NCBI GenBank assembly: GCA_048498515.1 | Contig: JBEHXV010000019.1 | Span: forward strand, 35,994 to 99,993 | Length of the DNA stretch: 64,000 bases | DNA from: UBA4416 sp048498515 | GTDB taxonomy: Bacteria > Bacteroidota > Bacteroidia > B-17B0 > Aurantibacillaceae | Direction: 5' to 3' | In this document: positions 37,343 to 45,845 of the stretch, piece after piece | Numbering within the stretch: the stretch's first letter is position 1 | Layout: each line of letters starts with the position of its first letter | The notes under the pieces: generated by a model | What the model was told of the DNA's origin: nothing | The model's input: the letters and a program-made list of their open reading frames with translations, nothing else | Database searches by the model: none | Translations under genes and position numbers: made by a program

Positions 37343-37732
37343 CTACCTCTCATAAAACTCAATCGGCAATTCATCCGGATCGGAAATAAAGGTGAATTTT
37401 TTGCCGGTATGTTCATCAATGCGAATTGGTTCAGCAGGTATGTTCTTTTTGTTTAAAGCATCAATTATTTCCTGCACATCATCTACCTCAAAAGCCAGGT
37501 GTCTTAGGCCAAGAGCTTCGGGGCGCGACACGCGCTTAGGCGGATTTGGAAAAGAGAACAGCTCAATGACATAATTGCCATTTAGGGAAAGGTCGAGCTT
37601 ATAAGAATCCCTTTCCTTGCGATAAGTTTCGTTGATGATCTTCATGCCCAAAATAGTAACATAAAAATTTTTTGACCGTTCGTAATCCGAACAAATGATG
37701 GCAATATGATGTATCTTATTTAAACGTAACAT
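37343..37732 (-). CDS. VOC-family (glyoxalase I-like) protein, GloA2/YaeR type
   Basis: A 129-residue vicinal-oxygen-chelate metalloenzyme. Two beta-alpha-beta-beta-beta modules are visible; the likely metal ligands are His in NKIHHIAIICSDYERS, Glu in YVIELFSFP, His in GLRHLAFEVDD and Glu in ELPIEFYER. It resembles the single-domain YaeR/GloA2 group, whose true substrate is uncertain. Its start lies four bases after the stop of the membrane-anchored acetyltransferase gene on the same strand. Confidence 0.88.
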   Translation of the reverse strand: MLRLNKIHHIAIICSDYERSKNFYVTILGMKIINETYRKERDSYKLDLSLNGNYVIELFSFPNPPKRVSRPEALGLRHLAFEVDDVQEIIDALNKKNIPAEPIRIDEHTGKKFTFISDPDELPIEFYER

Positions 37733-37735
37733 GGT

Positions 37736-38569
37736 TTATCCTTCTGTCTTTAATTGTTTCCAATCCTCAAAACTCATTTCAAATTTCACTTCTTTACCAT
37801 GCATCCCCACATCTTTCCAGCCGGCTTTTCGGTAAAATCCTTCGGCCCTTGTACCTGGTGCCGTTCCCAGCCAAACGGTTCGCTGTGTTTGCGTAAAGTA
37901 CCAGTCGAGCATCCTGTCATGCAATGTCTTTCCAATTCCTTGCTTTTCAAATTCGGGATCAATGAACAGCGCCCAAATGTTATGGTCTTTCAGGTCGGCA
38001 ATGGCAAAACCAACAATTGTTCCGTTTATTTCACATACCCAACCTTTGCCGCGCACATTGATGTAGTTTTCGCAATCACTGTCAGGCACCAATGCCGGGT
38101 CGGACAAGGTATTTTCTTTCACTAAATGCCTTACGATTTGTATTTGCTTGATATCGGCCGATTGGGCTTCCCTGAACACAACGGATGCATCATGTTGCCT
38201 GCTATTCTGCCTGAGGAACAATACAAAAAAGCTGAGCAATCCACAGATCAGGGCACCCATTCCAAACAAACTGGCCCAGGATGATCCTGATTCGATTCGG
38301 TTCATAAAATAAATAAGAAACGAAAAGGGAAAAAAACAAAAGGTGATAAAAGAAGACAGAAATACCCTTAAAAATTTCTCATTTGAATGTTCAATGCTTA
38401 TCATCAGCTGCGATAAAAGCACAGACACCAGTACAATAACCAGAATGAGTGAGTCTCTTTTATCACCGCTTACTGGAAGGTTGATTGTTATAATAACGAG
38501 GATACTTAAAATAACACCGAAGAAAAGACCGGTACATAATATAGATCTGAAAATTGAAAAGCGTTTCAT
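37736..38569 (-). CDS. GNAT N-acetyltransferase fused to an N-terminal membrane domain
   Basis: A 277-residue protein. The first 125 residues contain four hydrophobic segments (SILCTGLFFGVILSILVIIT; LILVIVLVSVLLSQLMIS; VFLSSFITFCFFPFSFLIYF; LFGMGALICGLLSFFVLFL). Residues ~130-275 form a GNAT domain with the acetyl-CoA loop EKQGIGKTL and the conserved IWALFIDPEF strand. This places a cytosolic acetyltransferase on the inner membrane. The acceptor is unknown. It is flanked closely by the methyltransferase gene (14 bp) and the VOC gene (3 bp), so the three may form an operon. Confidence 0.82.
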   Translation of the reverse strand: MKRFSIFRSILCTGLFFGVILSILVIITINLPVSGDKRDSLILVIVLVSVLLSQLMISIEHSNEKFLRVFLSSFITFCFFPFSFLIYFMNRIESGSSWASLFGMGALICGLLSFFVLFLRQNSRQHDASVVFREAQSADIKQIQIVRHLVKENTLSDPALVPDSDCENYINVRGKGWVCEINGTIVGFAIADLKDHNIWALFIDPEFEKQGIGKTLHDRMLDWYFTQTQRTVWLGTAPGTRAEGFYRKAGWKDVGMHGKEVKFEMSFEDWKQLKTEG

Positions 38570-38583
38570 AATAAATAGTATGA

Positions 38584-39207
38584 TTATAACTTACTGCCAA
38601 CAGCCGCAAACAGCCTGCCTCCTACTTTACTCGTTTTCACAGGTAAATATTCCATCTTAAAATCTTTTGTTTTTTTGCTCAGTGTTTGCCAGATCTTTCT
38701 GTCGAGATCGGCCCGCGCAATTTTTTCGACCAGCCAGGTATTAAAATCCCTTTTTTCGGCAAACACATCTACGATCACTATTTTACCGTTCTCATTTAAT
38801 AAGCCAATTAAGTTATCCAGCACTTTTTCCCAGTCGGGAATAACAGATAAGCCTAATACACAAATGATGCGGTCGAACGTTATTTTTTGGTGAGTTGTTT
38901 TTTCAATGAATCCCGGGTTCAGGTCGCGCACGTCGGACTGAAACAGGTTTATATTTTCCCACTTGTATTTTTCAATGCCTGCCTGAGCTTTTTTTAACAT
39001 TCCTTCCGAAAAATCAGTGCCATATAACACAACATTTGCATTCTTCTTTTTAATATGTTTAAAGTTTGCACCTGTACCGCAGGCAACATCCAAAACAGTT
39101 TTTCCATCACGCAGGTCCAGAAACTCAGTTGCTTTTCTACGGCTTTCTGCATAGAGCTTCTCTAAAGATCTGTCATAAAAGTTTGAAAAAAAATCGTACC
39201 ATTTCAT
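38584..39207 (-). CDS. Class I SAM-dependent methyltransferase
   Basis: A 207-residue Rossmann-fold methyltransferase. Motif I is VLDVACGTGANF, followed by YGTDFSEGMLKKAQ and a post-motif region DRIICVLGLSVIPDWEKVL. It resembles the UbiE/phospholipid-methyltransferase type, but no substrate can be assigned. The gene heads a compact three-gene minus-strand group with the membrane-bound GNAT and the VOC protein. Confidence 0.85.
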   Translation of the reverse strand: MKWYDFFSNFYDRSLEKLYAESRRKATEFLDLRDGKTVLDVACGTGANFKHIKKKNANVVLYGTDFSEGMLKKAQAGIEKYKWENINLFQSDVRDLNPGFIEKTTHQKITFDRIICVLGLSVIPDWEKVLDNLIGLLNENGKIVIVDVFAEKRDFNTWLVEKIARADLDRKIWQTLSKKTKDFKMEYLPVKTSKVGGRLFAAVGSKL

Positions 39208-39240
39208 CGTTCAAAAACTTACTGTTGTTATACCTTATAT

Positions 39241-39270
39241 AAAAAAACCTCCGCTATTGGCGAAGGTTTT
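39241..39270. terminator. Bidirectional terminator downstream of paaE
   Basis: The stem AAACCTCCGC (39245-39254) pairs with GCGAAGGTTT (39260-39269) with one mismatch; the loop is short and both sides carry A/T runs. It lies between the paaE stop (39296) and the methyltransferase start (39207) and would end paaE transcription. Confidence 0.75.
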
Positions 39271-39295
39271 ATAATTAAATGAGCTCATACAAAAA

Positions 39296-40375
39296 TTAAA
39301 TCGCGTCAAAATCGATCACAACTTTTTCGGTGAGCGGATGTGCCTGGCAGGTTAATACATAACCGTCTTCCACTTCTGCATCCGTTAATGCAAAGTTGGC
39401 ATCCATTTTTACTTTACCTTCCAATACCTTGGCACGGCAGGTACAGCACACGGCACCTTTGCAGCTGAATGGAGCATCAACGCCGGCATCAATAGCCGCA
39501 TCCAAAATGCTTAAGCCTTCCGTTTTTAAGTTCATCTGTGTTTCAATACCGTACTGGATCACTGTTACCGAACTGTTTACCGAACCGCCAACAACAGCTC
39601 CGGTATTCTCGGCTTTTGCAACCGCATCGGCTACCGCGCTAAAATACTCAATGTGAATTTTTTCTTTGGACACCGTCATTCCTTCCAGCGCCTGTTTAAT
39701 GTTTTCCATCATCGGGCCGGGACCACAAATAAAATATTCATCCGCATTGGAAACGTTGTAAGCAGTGGCAATCTCCTTCACACGGTCAACCGTTAATAAG
39801 CCTTTTTGAAGCTCAGCAACCTGTGTTTTTGGTGCATCATATACATTCACTACTTTCAAACGATCGGCATGATCGTTTGCTATTTTAGCGATTTCGGCGG
39901 CAAAAATGGTCGCTTCCTCATCCCTGTTGGCATATACCAATGTAATGTTGCTTTGTTTTTCGATGTATAATACGCTTTTCAAAATGCTCATCATAGGCGT
40001 GATACCGCTTCCGCCGGCAAACAACACATAATGCTTTTTGTTATTGCCCGATAATACCGAATGGAAATTTCCCATAGGGGTCATTACTTCAACCGTATCA
40101 CCCACTTTCCAATTACGGTTCATTAAGCTAGAGGCGCGGCCGTCTTTTACCTCTTTCACCGCTACCCGCAATTCTTTTTCGCTGTAAGGGCTGGTGCAAA
40201 TACTGTATGAACGGCGCAGCTCTTCGCCATTCACATTTAATTTAATAGTTATATACTGGCCTTGTTTGAATTGAAATTCGTGTTGAACTGCCAAAGGAAT
40301 ATCAAAAGCAATAGAAACCGCATCGGCTGTTTCCCTGCGGATGTCTTTTACTTTTAAGGTATGAAATCGTGCCAT
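39296..40375 (-). CDS. paaE: Phenylacetyl-CoA epoxidase reductase subunit PaaE
   Basis: A 359-residue flavo-iron-sulfur reductase that passes electrons from NADPH to the PaaABC oxygenase. An FAD domain (EELRRSYSICTSPYSEKEL), an NAD(P) domain (YVLFAGGSGITPMMSILKS) and a C-terminal 2Fe-2S ferredoxin domain (CKGAVCCTCRAKVLEG, plus the distant Cys in VLTCQAHPL) are all present. I start at the ATG at 40375 (MARFHTLKVKDIRRE); the frame is open 55 codons further upstream, but that would cross the promoter. It is divergent from paaA. Confidence 0.96.
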   Translation of the reverse strand: MARFHTLKVKDIRRETADAVSIAFDIPLAVQHEFQFKQGQYITIKLNVNGEELRRSYSICTSPYSEKELRVAVKEVKDGRASSLMNRNWKVGDTVEVMTPMGNFHSVLSGNNKKHYVLFAGGSGITPMMSILKSVLYIEKQSNITLVYANRDEEATIFAAEIAKIANDHADRLKVVNVYDAPKTQVAELQKGLLTVDRVKEIATAYNVSNADEYFICGPGPMMENIKQALEGMTVSKEKIHIEYFSAVADAVAKAENTGAVVGGSVNSSVTVIQYGIETQMNLKTEGLSILDAAIDAGVDAPFSCKGAVCCTCRAKVLEGKVKMDANFALTDAEVEDGYVLTCQAHPLTEKVVIDFDAI

Positions 40376-40393
40376 TTTTTTTATGTTAAGGTG

Positions 40394-40423
40394 CAAAAAT
40401 AGATATAAAAAACAATATTCAAA
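40394..40423 (-). promoter_or_regulatory. Promoter of paaE
   Basis: On the minus strand TTTG (complement of 40420-40423), 18 bases, then TATTTTTG (complement of 40394-40401) matches the Bacteroidota consensus. It stands back to back with the paaA promoter, so one regulator bound between them could control both directions. I see no clear palindrome in the 51 bases between. Confidence 0.65.
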
Positions 40424-40474
40424 GGAAGCGGCGAAATGCTTCTGATTTTTTATACAAAAATGGCTGTAAAACGC

Positions 40475-40505
40475 TTTGAAGAACAGGGCTAAATCACTAT
40501 ATTTG
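40475..40505 (+). promoter_or_regulatory. Promoter of the paaABC operon
   Basis: TTTG at 40475-40478, exactly 19 bases, and TATATTTG at 40498-40505 form a textbook Bacteroidota promoter. The ATG of paaA is 26 bases after the -7 box. Confidence 0.75.
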
Positions 40506-40531
40506 TTAATTGTAAAAACAAAGACAAACTG

Positions 40532-41473
40532 ATGGAACAAACAACGTTTGAAGATGTGTTTGAAGGCAAATTAGCCAAAAACGAAATGGTGGAGCCAAAG
40601 GACTGGATGCCGGATAATTACCGCAAACATTTGATTCGCCAGATATCACAGCACGCCCACTCCGAAATTGTGGGAATGTTGCCTGAAGGGAACTGGATTA
40701 CCCGCGCTCCGAGCCTGCGCTCAAAAGTAGTGTTATTGGCCAAAGTGCAGGATGAGGGCGGACATGGCCTTTATTTATACACCGCTGCCGAAACGCTTGG
40801 CATTAGCCGCGATGAATTATTAAATAATTTACATACCGGCAAAGCAAAATATTCTTCTATTTTTAATTACCCAACCCTTACCTGGGCAGATATTGGCGCG
40901 GTGGGCTGGCTGGTTGATGGCGCCGCCATTATGAACCAGGTCATGCTGCAACGTACCTCATACGGGCCATATGCCCGCGCCATGGTGCGCATTTGCAAAG
41001 AAGAAAGCTTTCACCAGCGCCAGGGTTTTGAGATTATGACTCATTTGGCATTTGGTACTGCCGATCAAAAAGCGATGGCACAGGATGCCCTGAACCGCTG
41101 GTGGTATCCAACCATGATGATGTTTGGCCCGCCTGATGCAGAATCGCCGAACAGCGAAAATGCCATTAAATGGCGTATTAAACGCGAAACAAACGACCAG
41201 CTTCGCCAGAAATTTGTGAACCAATCGGTTCCGCAGGTTGAATACCTTGGCTTAACCGTTCCTGACCCGAACCTGAAATGGAATGAAGAGAAAAAAGGTT
41301 ATGATTACAGCGAACCAAACTGGGTGGAATTTAAGAACGTGATTAGTGGAAACGGCCCTTGTAACAAAGAGCGTTTGGCAGCACGTAACAAAGCACACAA
41401 AGACGGAGAATGGGTAAGGGCAGCCGCACAGGCTTATGCCAGAAAACGTTCGGAAGTATACGAAGCAGTTTAG
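40532..41473 (+). CDS. paaA: Phenylacetyl-CoA epoxidase catalytic subunit PaaA
   Basis: A 313-residue ferritin-like di-iron subunit that inserts one oxygen atom into the aromatic ring of phenylacetyl-CoA. The iron-ligand helices are visible as ISQHAHSEIVGMLPEGNW, AKVQDEGGHGLYLYTAAE and VRICKEESFHQRQGFEI. The C-terminal PNWVEFKNVISGNGPC is typical of PaaA. Length is normal. It is first in paaABC-smORF-paaD and has a strong promoter. Confidence 0.97.
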   Translation: MEQTTFEDVFEGKLAKNEMVEPKDWMPDNYRKHLIRQISQHAHSEIVGMLPEGNWITRAPSLRSKVVLLAKVQDEGGHGLYLYTAAETLGISRDELLNNLHTGKAKYSSIFNYPTLTWADIGAVGWLVDGAAIMNQVMLQRTSYGPYARAMVRICKEESFHQRQGFEIMTHLAFGTADQKAMAQDALNRWWYPTMMMFGPPDAESPNSENAIKWRIKRETNDQLRQKFVNQSVPQVEYLGLTVPDPNLKWNEEKKGYDYSEPNWVEFKNVISGNGPCNKERLAARNKAHKDGEWVRAAAQAYARKRSEVYEAV

Positions 41474-41568
41474 ACGTTTGAGGTTTCTTGTTCAACAACC
41501 TGAAACCAGAAACATGAAACCAGAAATACTAAAATATTAAACACTAAAATAATAAGCAGGATTAAAAA

Positions 41569-41856
41569 ATGAGCGATAATCAAGGCCCGGTTTGGGAAAT
41601 ATTTTTACAAAAAAAAGCAGGTCAGCCTTTTGTGCACTGCGGAAGTTTACACGCCTTTGATAAGGAAATGGCTTTGCAAAATGCAAGAGATCTTTATACC
41701 CGCCGTGGCGAAGGCGTTTCTATCTGGGCGGTTCCATCCAACGCTATCGTAGCCAGCAGTCCCGAAGATATAGGACCGTTCTTTGAACCATCAAACGATA
41801 AAGTGTACCGCCATCCTACGTTTTACCAGATTCCGGATGCTATAGGACATATGTAG
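41569..41856 (+). CDS. paaB: Phenylacetyl-CoA epoxidase subunit PaaB
   Basis: A 95-residue small subunit of the PaaABC(D)E complex. The start MSDNQGPVWEIFLQKKAGQP followed by FVHCGSLHA is characteristic, and so is the RRGEGVSIWAVPSNAIVAS segment. The gap of 95 bp to paaA contains short direct repeats of GAAACCAGAAA but no gene. Confidence 0.96.
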   Translation: MSDNQGPVWEIFLQKKAGQPFVHCGSLHAFDKEMALQNARDLYTRRGEGVSIWAVPSNAIVASSPEDIGPFFEPSNDKVYRHPTFYQIPDAIGHM

Positions 41857-41887
41857 CATTTTAATTTTCTAAACCTTCAATTTTTCA

Positions 41888-42646
41888 ATGACCTTACAAG
41901 AAGCATTATTTAATTATACACTCCGCCTGGGAGATACCAATTTAATTTTAGGACAACGCTTAAGCGAGTGGACAGGACACGGACCTTTTTTGGAAGAGGA
42001 CCTTGCACTGACCAATATTGCCTTGGATATTACAGGGGCCGCCAAATCCTTACTGGAATATGCCGCACAGGTTGAAGGTAAAGGAAGATCGGAAGATGAC
42101 CTTGCTTATTTTCGCAACGACCGCCAGTTTTATAACGCGCAAATTACCGAACAACCCAACGGCGATTATGCTCGTACCATTGTGCGCCAGGCCATGATGG
42201 ATTGCTTTGATTTTTATTTTTACCAGGAGCTGGCAAAAAGCAAAGATGCAACCTTAGCCGGCATTGCCCAAAAATCAATTAAGGAAGTAACATATCATTT
42301 GCGCCATACCTCATCATGGGTTGAACGTTTTGGCGACGGCACTGAAGAAAGCCATATCAAAGCGCAAAACGCCGTGAATGAATTATGGCAATACACAGGC
42401 GAATTGTTTGAAATGAATGAGGTGGATGAGATCCTGATAAAAGAAGGCATTGCCGTTGACCTGAATGGCGTAAAAACCAAATGGGAAAAACACATGAATG
42501 AGCTTTTGACAAAATCAACCCTCACAAAGCCTGAGAATGTATTCATGCAAACAGGAAGCCGTAAGGGGATTCATACCGAGCACTTAGCTTATATTTTAGC
42601 TGAAATGCAGGCGTTGCCAAGGATGTACCCCGATGCAAAATGGTAA
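41888..42646 (+). CDS. paaC: Phenylacetyl-CoA epoxidase structural subunit PaaC
   Basis: A 252-residue ferritin-like subunit that pairs with PaaA but lacks catalytic iron in known complexes. GDTNLILGQRLSEWTGHGPF and KEVTYHLRHTSSWVERFGDG are typical of the family, as is the C-terminal GIHTEHLAYILAEMQALPRM. It lies 31 bp after paaB. A 35-codon reading frame follows one base after its stop. Confidence 0.96.
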   Translation: MTLQEALFNYTLRLGDTNLILGQRLSEWTGHGPFLEEDLALTNIALDITGAAKSLLEYAAQVEGKGRSEDDLAYFRNDRQFYNAQITEQPNGDYARTIVRQAMMDCFDFYFYQELAKSKDATLAGIAQKSIKEVTYHLRHTSSWVERFGDGTEESHIKAQNAVNELWQYTGELFEMNEVDEILIKEGIAVDLNGVKTKWEKHMNELLTKSTLTKPENVFMQTGSRKGIHTEHLAYILAEMQALPRMYPDAKW

Positions 42647-42647
42647 G

Positions 42648-42755
42648 ATGAGCTTTAAGGAATCCTGGAAAAAAGTATCCCCTTATTTTGTTGACGTGTG
42701 GCAATACATTGTTATTATTGTAATTATGATACTGGCAGCCATCTTCATTTTATAA
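42648..42755 (+). CDS. Putative 35-residue single-pass membrane protein between paaC and paaD
   Basis: An ATG one base after the paaC stop opens a 35-codon frame. Its N-terminal part is amphipathic and basic (MSFKESWKKVSPYFVDVWQY); a continuous hydrophobic helix follows (IVIIVIMILAAIFIL). This has the shape of a small bitopic membrane protein with its N-terminus inside. The close spacing suggests translational coupling within the paa operon, but I know of no such paa component, and chance is possible at this length. It occupies the 157-bp gap before paaD. Confidence 0.5.
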   Translation: MSFKESWKKVSPYFVDVWQYIVIIVIMILAAIFIL

Positions 42756-42803
42756 TAGCTTAGCGCCCTCTGCATAAAAACGTTGCCTCTTCGCGGTTAA
42801 ACA

Positions 42804-43292
42804 ATGAAAACAAAAGAACATATCCTTTCACTTCTTTCAGAAATTCCTGATCCCGAAATTCCGGTCATCAGCATCATTGAACTTGGTGTCATCAGGGATA
42901 TTCATGTTTTGAGCGAAGACTCCATTGAACTCAAGATCACTCCCACCTACTCCGGCTGCCCGGCTATGAAACAGATTGAAGACGATGTGCGGAAAAAATT
43001 GTCCGAAAATGAATTTACTTCCATTCATATCAACACCGTATTCTCTCCACCCTGGACTACCGACTGGATCACCCCCGAAGCAAAAGAGAAATTAAGGAAA
43101 TATGGCATTGCACCACCCGAACACAGTACGGAAGACAAGAACTGGCTCACCGGTAAACATTCGGTTGTAGCCTGCCCACGATGCAAATCAAAAAACACAA
43201 AGCTTATTTCACAGTTTGGCAGCACGGCCTGCAAGGCTTTATACCAATGCCAGGATTGCCTGGAACCCTTTGATTATTTTAAGTGCATTTAA
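42804..43292 (+). CDS. paaD: Phenylacetate degradation protein PaaD
   Basis: A 162-residue protein thought to help mature the epoxidase metal centre. The N-terminal MIP18/DUF59 domain (SEIPDPEIPVISIIELGVIR; ITPTYSGCPAMKQIEDDV) is followed by a four-cysteine zinc-ribbon-like tail (CPRCKSKNTKL ... YQCQDCLEPFDYFKC). It follows the small membrane frame by 48 bp. Key cysteines are all present. Confidence 0.95.
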   Translation: MKTKEHILSLLSEIPDPEIPVISIIELGVIRDIHVLSEDSIELKITPTYSGCPAMKQIEDDVRKKLSENEFTSIHINTVFSPPWTTDWITPEAKEKLRKYGIAPPEHSTEDKNWLTGKHSVVACPRCKSKNTKLISQFGSTACKALYQCQDCLEPFDYFKCI

Positions 43293-43374
43293 CCTTGCCT
43301 TTTCAATTAATTTACCGACCAAAGCCTGTTTTTATATTACGAAATTAGTATTATCTTAGCTTAAATTATTTTTT

Positions 43375-44880
43375 ATGATAAGTAATTCTGCTTTCAGCAA
43401 TGTTGTCAATAATTTTTTGGAACATGTGTTTGTTTTAAACAGCAAGGCAGAAATTGTTTTTCAAACCGAATATAACAATGCCTTGTTAGGCTATACAGAC
43501 GAAGAAATTCTTGAAAAAGGCTTTGCCTGGCTATTCATTAATCCTGAATTTTTATTAAGCGATACCTTACAAAAGGTATTGAAATATGGCGAGTTTTATG
43601 GCACCGAAAATTTTAAGCATAAAACAAAAAGATACATCAACATCGCTTTCCGCATTTTGTGCCATGAGGATGAAGAAACAAAAGAAACACTTTACATTTT
43701 TTATTTGAGGGATAATACCCAGCAAAATATTATCCGGAAGGACATCATTAAAAAAAGTCTTACCATTGAGAACCTTTCCAGGTCACGAAAAATAAGAGAT
43801 GGTGAAATAGAAAAAGCCATTTACGAGATTCTCGAGTCCTCTTCCCGTGCCATGCAGTCGACCCGGGTGAATGCCTGGATCTTTGATGAGCATAAAACAG
43901 AGATACAATGTGTTGGGAATTTTGATGCCAGAGTCAATAAATTGGTGCCACAATCGGCTTTGCCACGCATTGCCATGCCTTTTTATTTTAAATTGTTCGA
44001 AACCGAAAAAATTATTTTAACCCGCGACGCTTTCAACGAAACCATTACGGCAGAGCTTTACGATTTTTATTTAAAGCCGCACGACATTCAATCGCTCATG
44101 GATATTCCGGTGCGCATTGAAGGGGAAATGATTGGGGTGATTTGTTTTGAGAATGTGGGTGCCCCAAGGGAATGGACCCTGCAGGAACAAAAATACGGTT
44201 TGGTTGCCGCTCAAATGCTGTCGCTCACCATTGAATCCTATAACAAGCGCAAAGCCATGCAGGCGCTTGAAGTAGCGTTGAATGAGCAAACTGTTTTATT
44301 GCAGGAAGTGAACCACCGCGTAAAAAATAATTTAAGCATTGTAGCAAGCCTCTTAAACCTGCAGTCGCAAAAATCAAACGACGATTACCATAAGCAATTA
44401 TTTATGGAATGCCGTAACCGTATCGATTCTATTGCCGCCGTACATGAGCTCATTTACAAAGCCAAATCCTATTCGCAGTTAAACTTTAAGGAATACCTCA
44501 ACCAACTCATCGACCACATTTCCGCCTCTTATAAATCGAGCGAACACATTAAAATTACCAAAGGCATTACCGATGTGCACATTAACATTGCCGCGGCTAT
44601 TCCTTTGGGCTTAATTGTAAATGAGTTGATTACCAACGCGTATAAACATGCCTTTACCAATAAAAAAGAAGGCCTCATAGAAATTTCACTGCTTGAGAAC
44701 AACAACCAGGTATTCCTTACCATTAAGGATAACGGCAACGGCTTTGATAAAAATGTAATTCCTAAAAACTCCATCGGTATGGACATACTGGGTGGCCTCA
44801 TTGAACAGATTGACGGAACTTACAGCTTAAACAGCGATGCCAAAGGAACGGTATTTAAAATTTCGTTTTCCAAAAAATAA
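43375..44880 (+). CDS. PAS-GAF sensor histidine kinase of the HisKA_2 type
   Basis: A 501-residue cytosolic kinase without membrane segments. An N-terminal PAS domain (residues ~8-120; VLNSKAEIVFQTEYNNALLG), a GAF domain (~150-290; PVRIEGEMIGVICFENVGA), a HisKA_2 dimerisation helix with the phospho-acceptor in EVNHRVKNNLSIVASLLNLQ (His314) and an ATPase domain (N box LIVNELITNAYKHAF; G box DNGNGFD) are in order. No response regulator is adjacent. It lies between paaD (82 bp) and paaG (90 bp) on the same strand, so a link with phenylacetate metabolism is possible but unproven. Confidence 0.9.
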   Translation: MISNSAFSNVVNNFLEHVFVLNSKAEIVFQTEYNNALLGYTDEEILEKGFAWLFINPEFLLSDTLQKVLKYGEFYGTENFKHKTKRYINIAFRILCHEDEETKETLYIFYLRDNTQQNIIRKDIIKKSLTIENLSRSRKIRDGEIEKAIYEILESSSRAMQSTRVNAWIFDEHKTEIQCVGNFDARVNKLVPQSALPRIAMPFYFKLFETEKIILTRDAFNETITAELYDFYLKPHDIQSLMDIPVRIEGEMIGVICFENVGAPREWTLQEQKYGLVAAQMLSLTIESYNKRKAMQALEVALNEQTVLLQEVNHRVKNNLSIVASLLNLQSQKSNDDYHKQLFMECRNRIDSIAAVHELIYKAKSYSQLNFKEYLNQLIDHISASYKSSEHIKITKGITDVHINIAAAIPLGLIVNELITNAYKHAFTNKKEGLIEISLLENNNQVFLTIKDNGNGFDKNVIPKNSIGMDILGGLIEQIDGTYSLNSDAKGTVFKISFSKK

Positions 44881-44970
44881 ATCCCATTTTTAGGTTTTAA
44901 TAATTTTTAAAACACATAGACACATAGTTTATTTATTAAAATAAAATTGGTCTATACTAAATAAAATACG

Positions 44971-45747
44971 ATGAGCTTCATTCTTTCCGAAATCCAGGAC
45001 AAGGTAATGGTCATTACCTTAAACCGTGCCGATAAATTCAACAGTTTTAACCGCGACATGGCTTTGCAGTTGCACGCCGCTTTAGATAAAGCCGAAGCCG
45101 ATCCGGCAGTAAGGGCCATTTTATTGACAGGAACAGGTAAAGCCTTTTGCGCGGGTCAGGACCTGGCAGAAGCCATTGATCCTAACGGCCCGGGCATTTC
45201 GAGAATAGTGGACGAGCATTATAACCCTATTATTTTACGCCTGCGCAAAATAGAAAAACCAATTATCGCCGCGGTAAATGGGGTAGCTGCAGGTGCAGGA
45301 GCAAACATTGCTTTGGCTTGCGATATTGTTACCGCAACAGCATCCGCCTCTTTCATTCAGGCATTCAGTAAAATTGGTTTGATCCCCGACAGTGGCGGTA
45401 CGTTCTTCCTTCCGCGCCTGGTTGGCTTTCAGCAGGCAGCGGCCCTCATGATGACCGGCGATAAAGTAACCGCTGCCGAAGCCCAACAAATGGGCATGAT
45501 CTACAAAGTGTTTACCGACGAGACCTTTATGGCTGATGCTATGAAACTTGCTACTAACCTGGCTAACATGCCAACAAAGGCAATGGGTTTAACCAAGCGT
45601 TTGCTTAACGAAAGTATGTTCAACACTTACGACAAGCAATTGCAGGCCGAAGGCCGTGAACAGGTGGTTGCCGCCAATAGCTACGATTACAACGAAGGTG
45701 TGAAAGCCTTTTTAGAGAAACGCAAGCCTGAGTTTAAAGGCGAGTAG
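44971..45747 (+). CDS. paaG: Enoyl-CoA hydratase/isomerase family protein, probable PaaG
   Basis: A 258-residue crotonase-fold enzyme. PaaG isomerises ring-1,2-epoxyphenylacetyl-CoA to the oxepin. The oxyanion-hole segments FCAGQDLAEAIDPNG and VAAGAGANIALACDI, and the catalytic-acid region IGLIPDSGGTFFLPRL, agree with PaaG-type sequences. The context next to paaABCD supports the name, although crotonase relatives are hard to separate by eye. No paaZ, paaH, paaJ or paaK is present in the window. Confidence 0.9.
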   Translation: MSFILSEIQDKVMVITLNRADKFNSFNRDMALQLHAALDKAEADPAVRAILLTGTGKAFCAGQDLAEAIDPNGPGISRIVDEHYNPIILRLRKIEKPIIAAVNGVAAGAGANIALACDIVTATASASFIQAFSKIGLIPDSGGTFFLPRLVGFQQAAALMMTGDKVTAAEAQQMGMIYKVFTDETFMADAMKLATNLANMPTKAMGLTKRLLNESMFNTYDKQLQAEGREQVVAANSYDYNEGVKAFLEKRKPEFKGE

Positions 45748-45845
45748 TACCCTTCTACCAGTACCGGCTATATTTGTCCTGTTTATTGTAAAGTTTATTT
45801 TCCTCAGCCACTGTTGGTATTATCACCAACAGCGATCCTTCTCAA

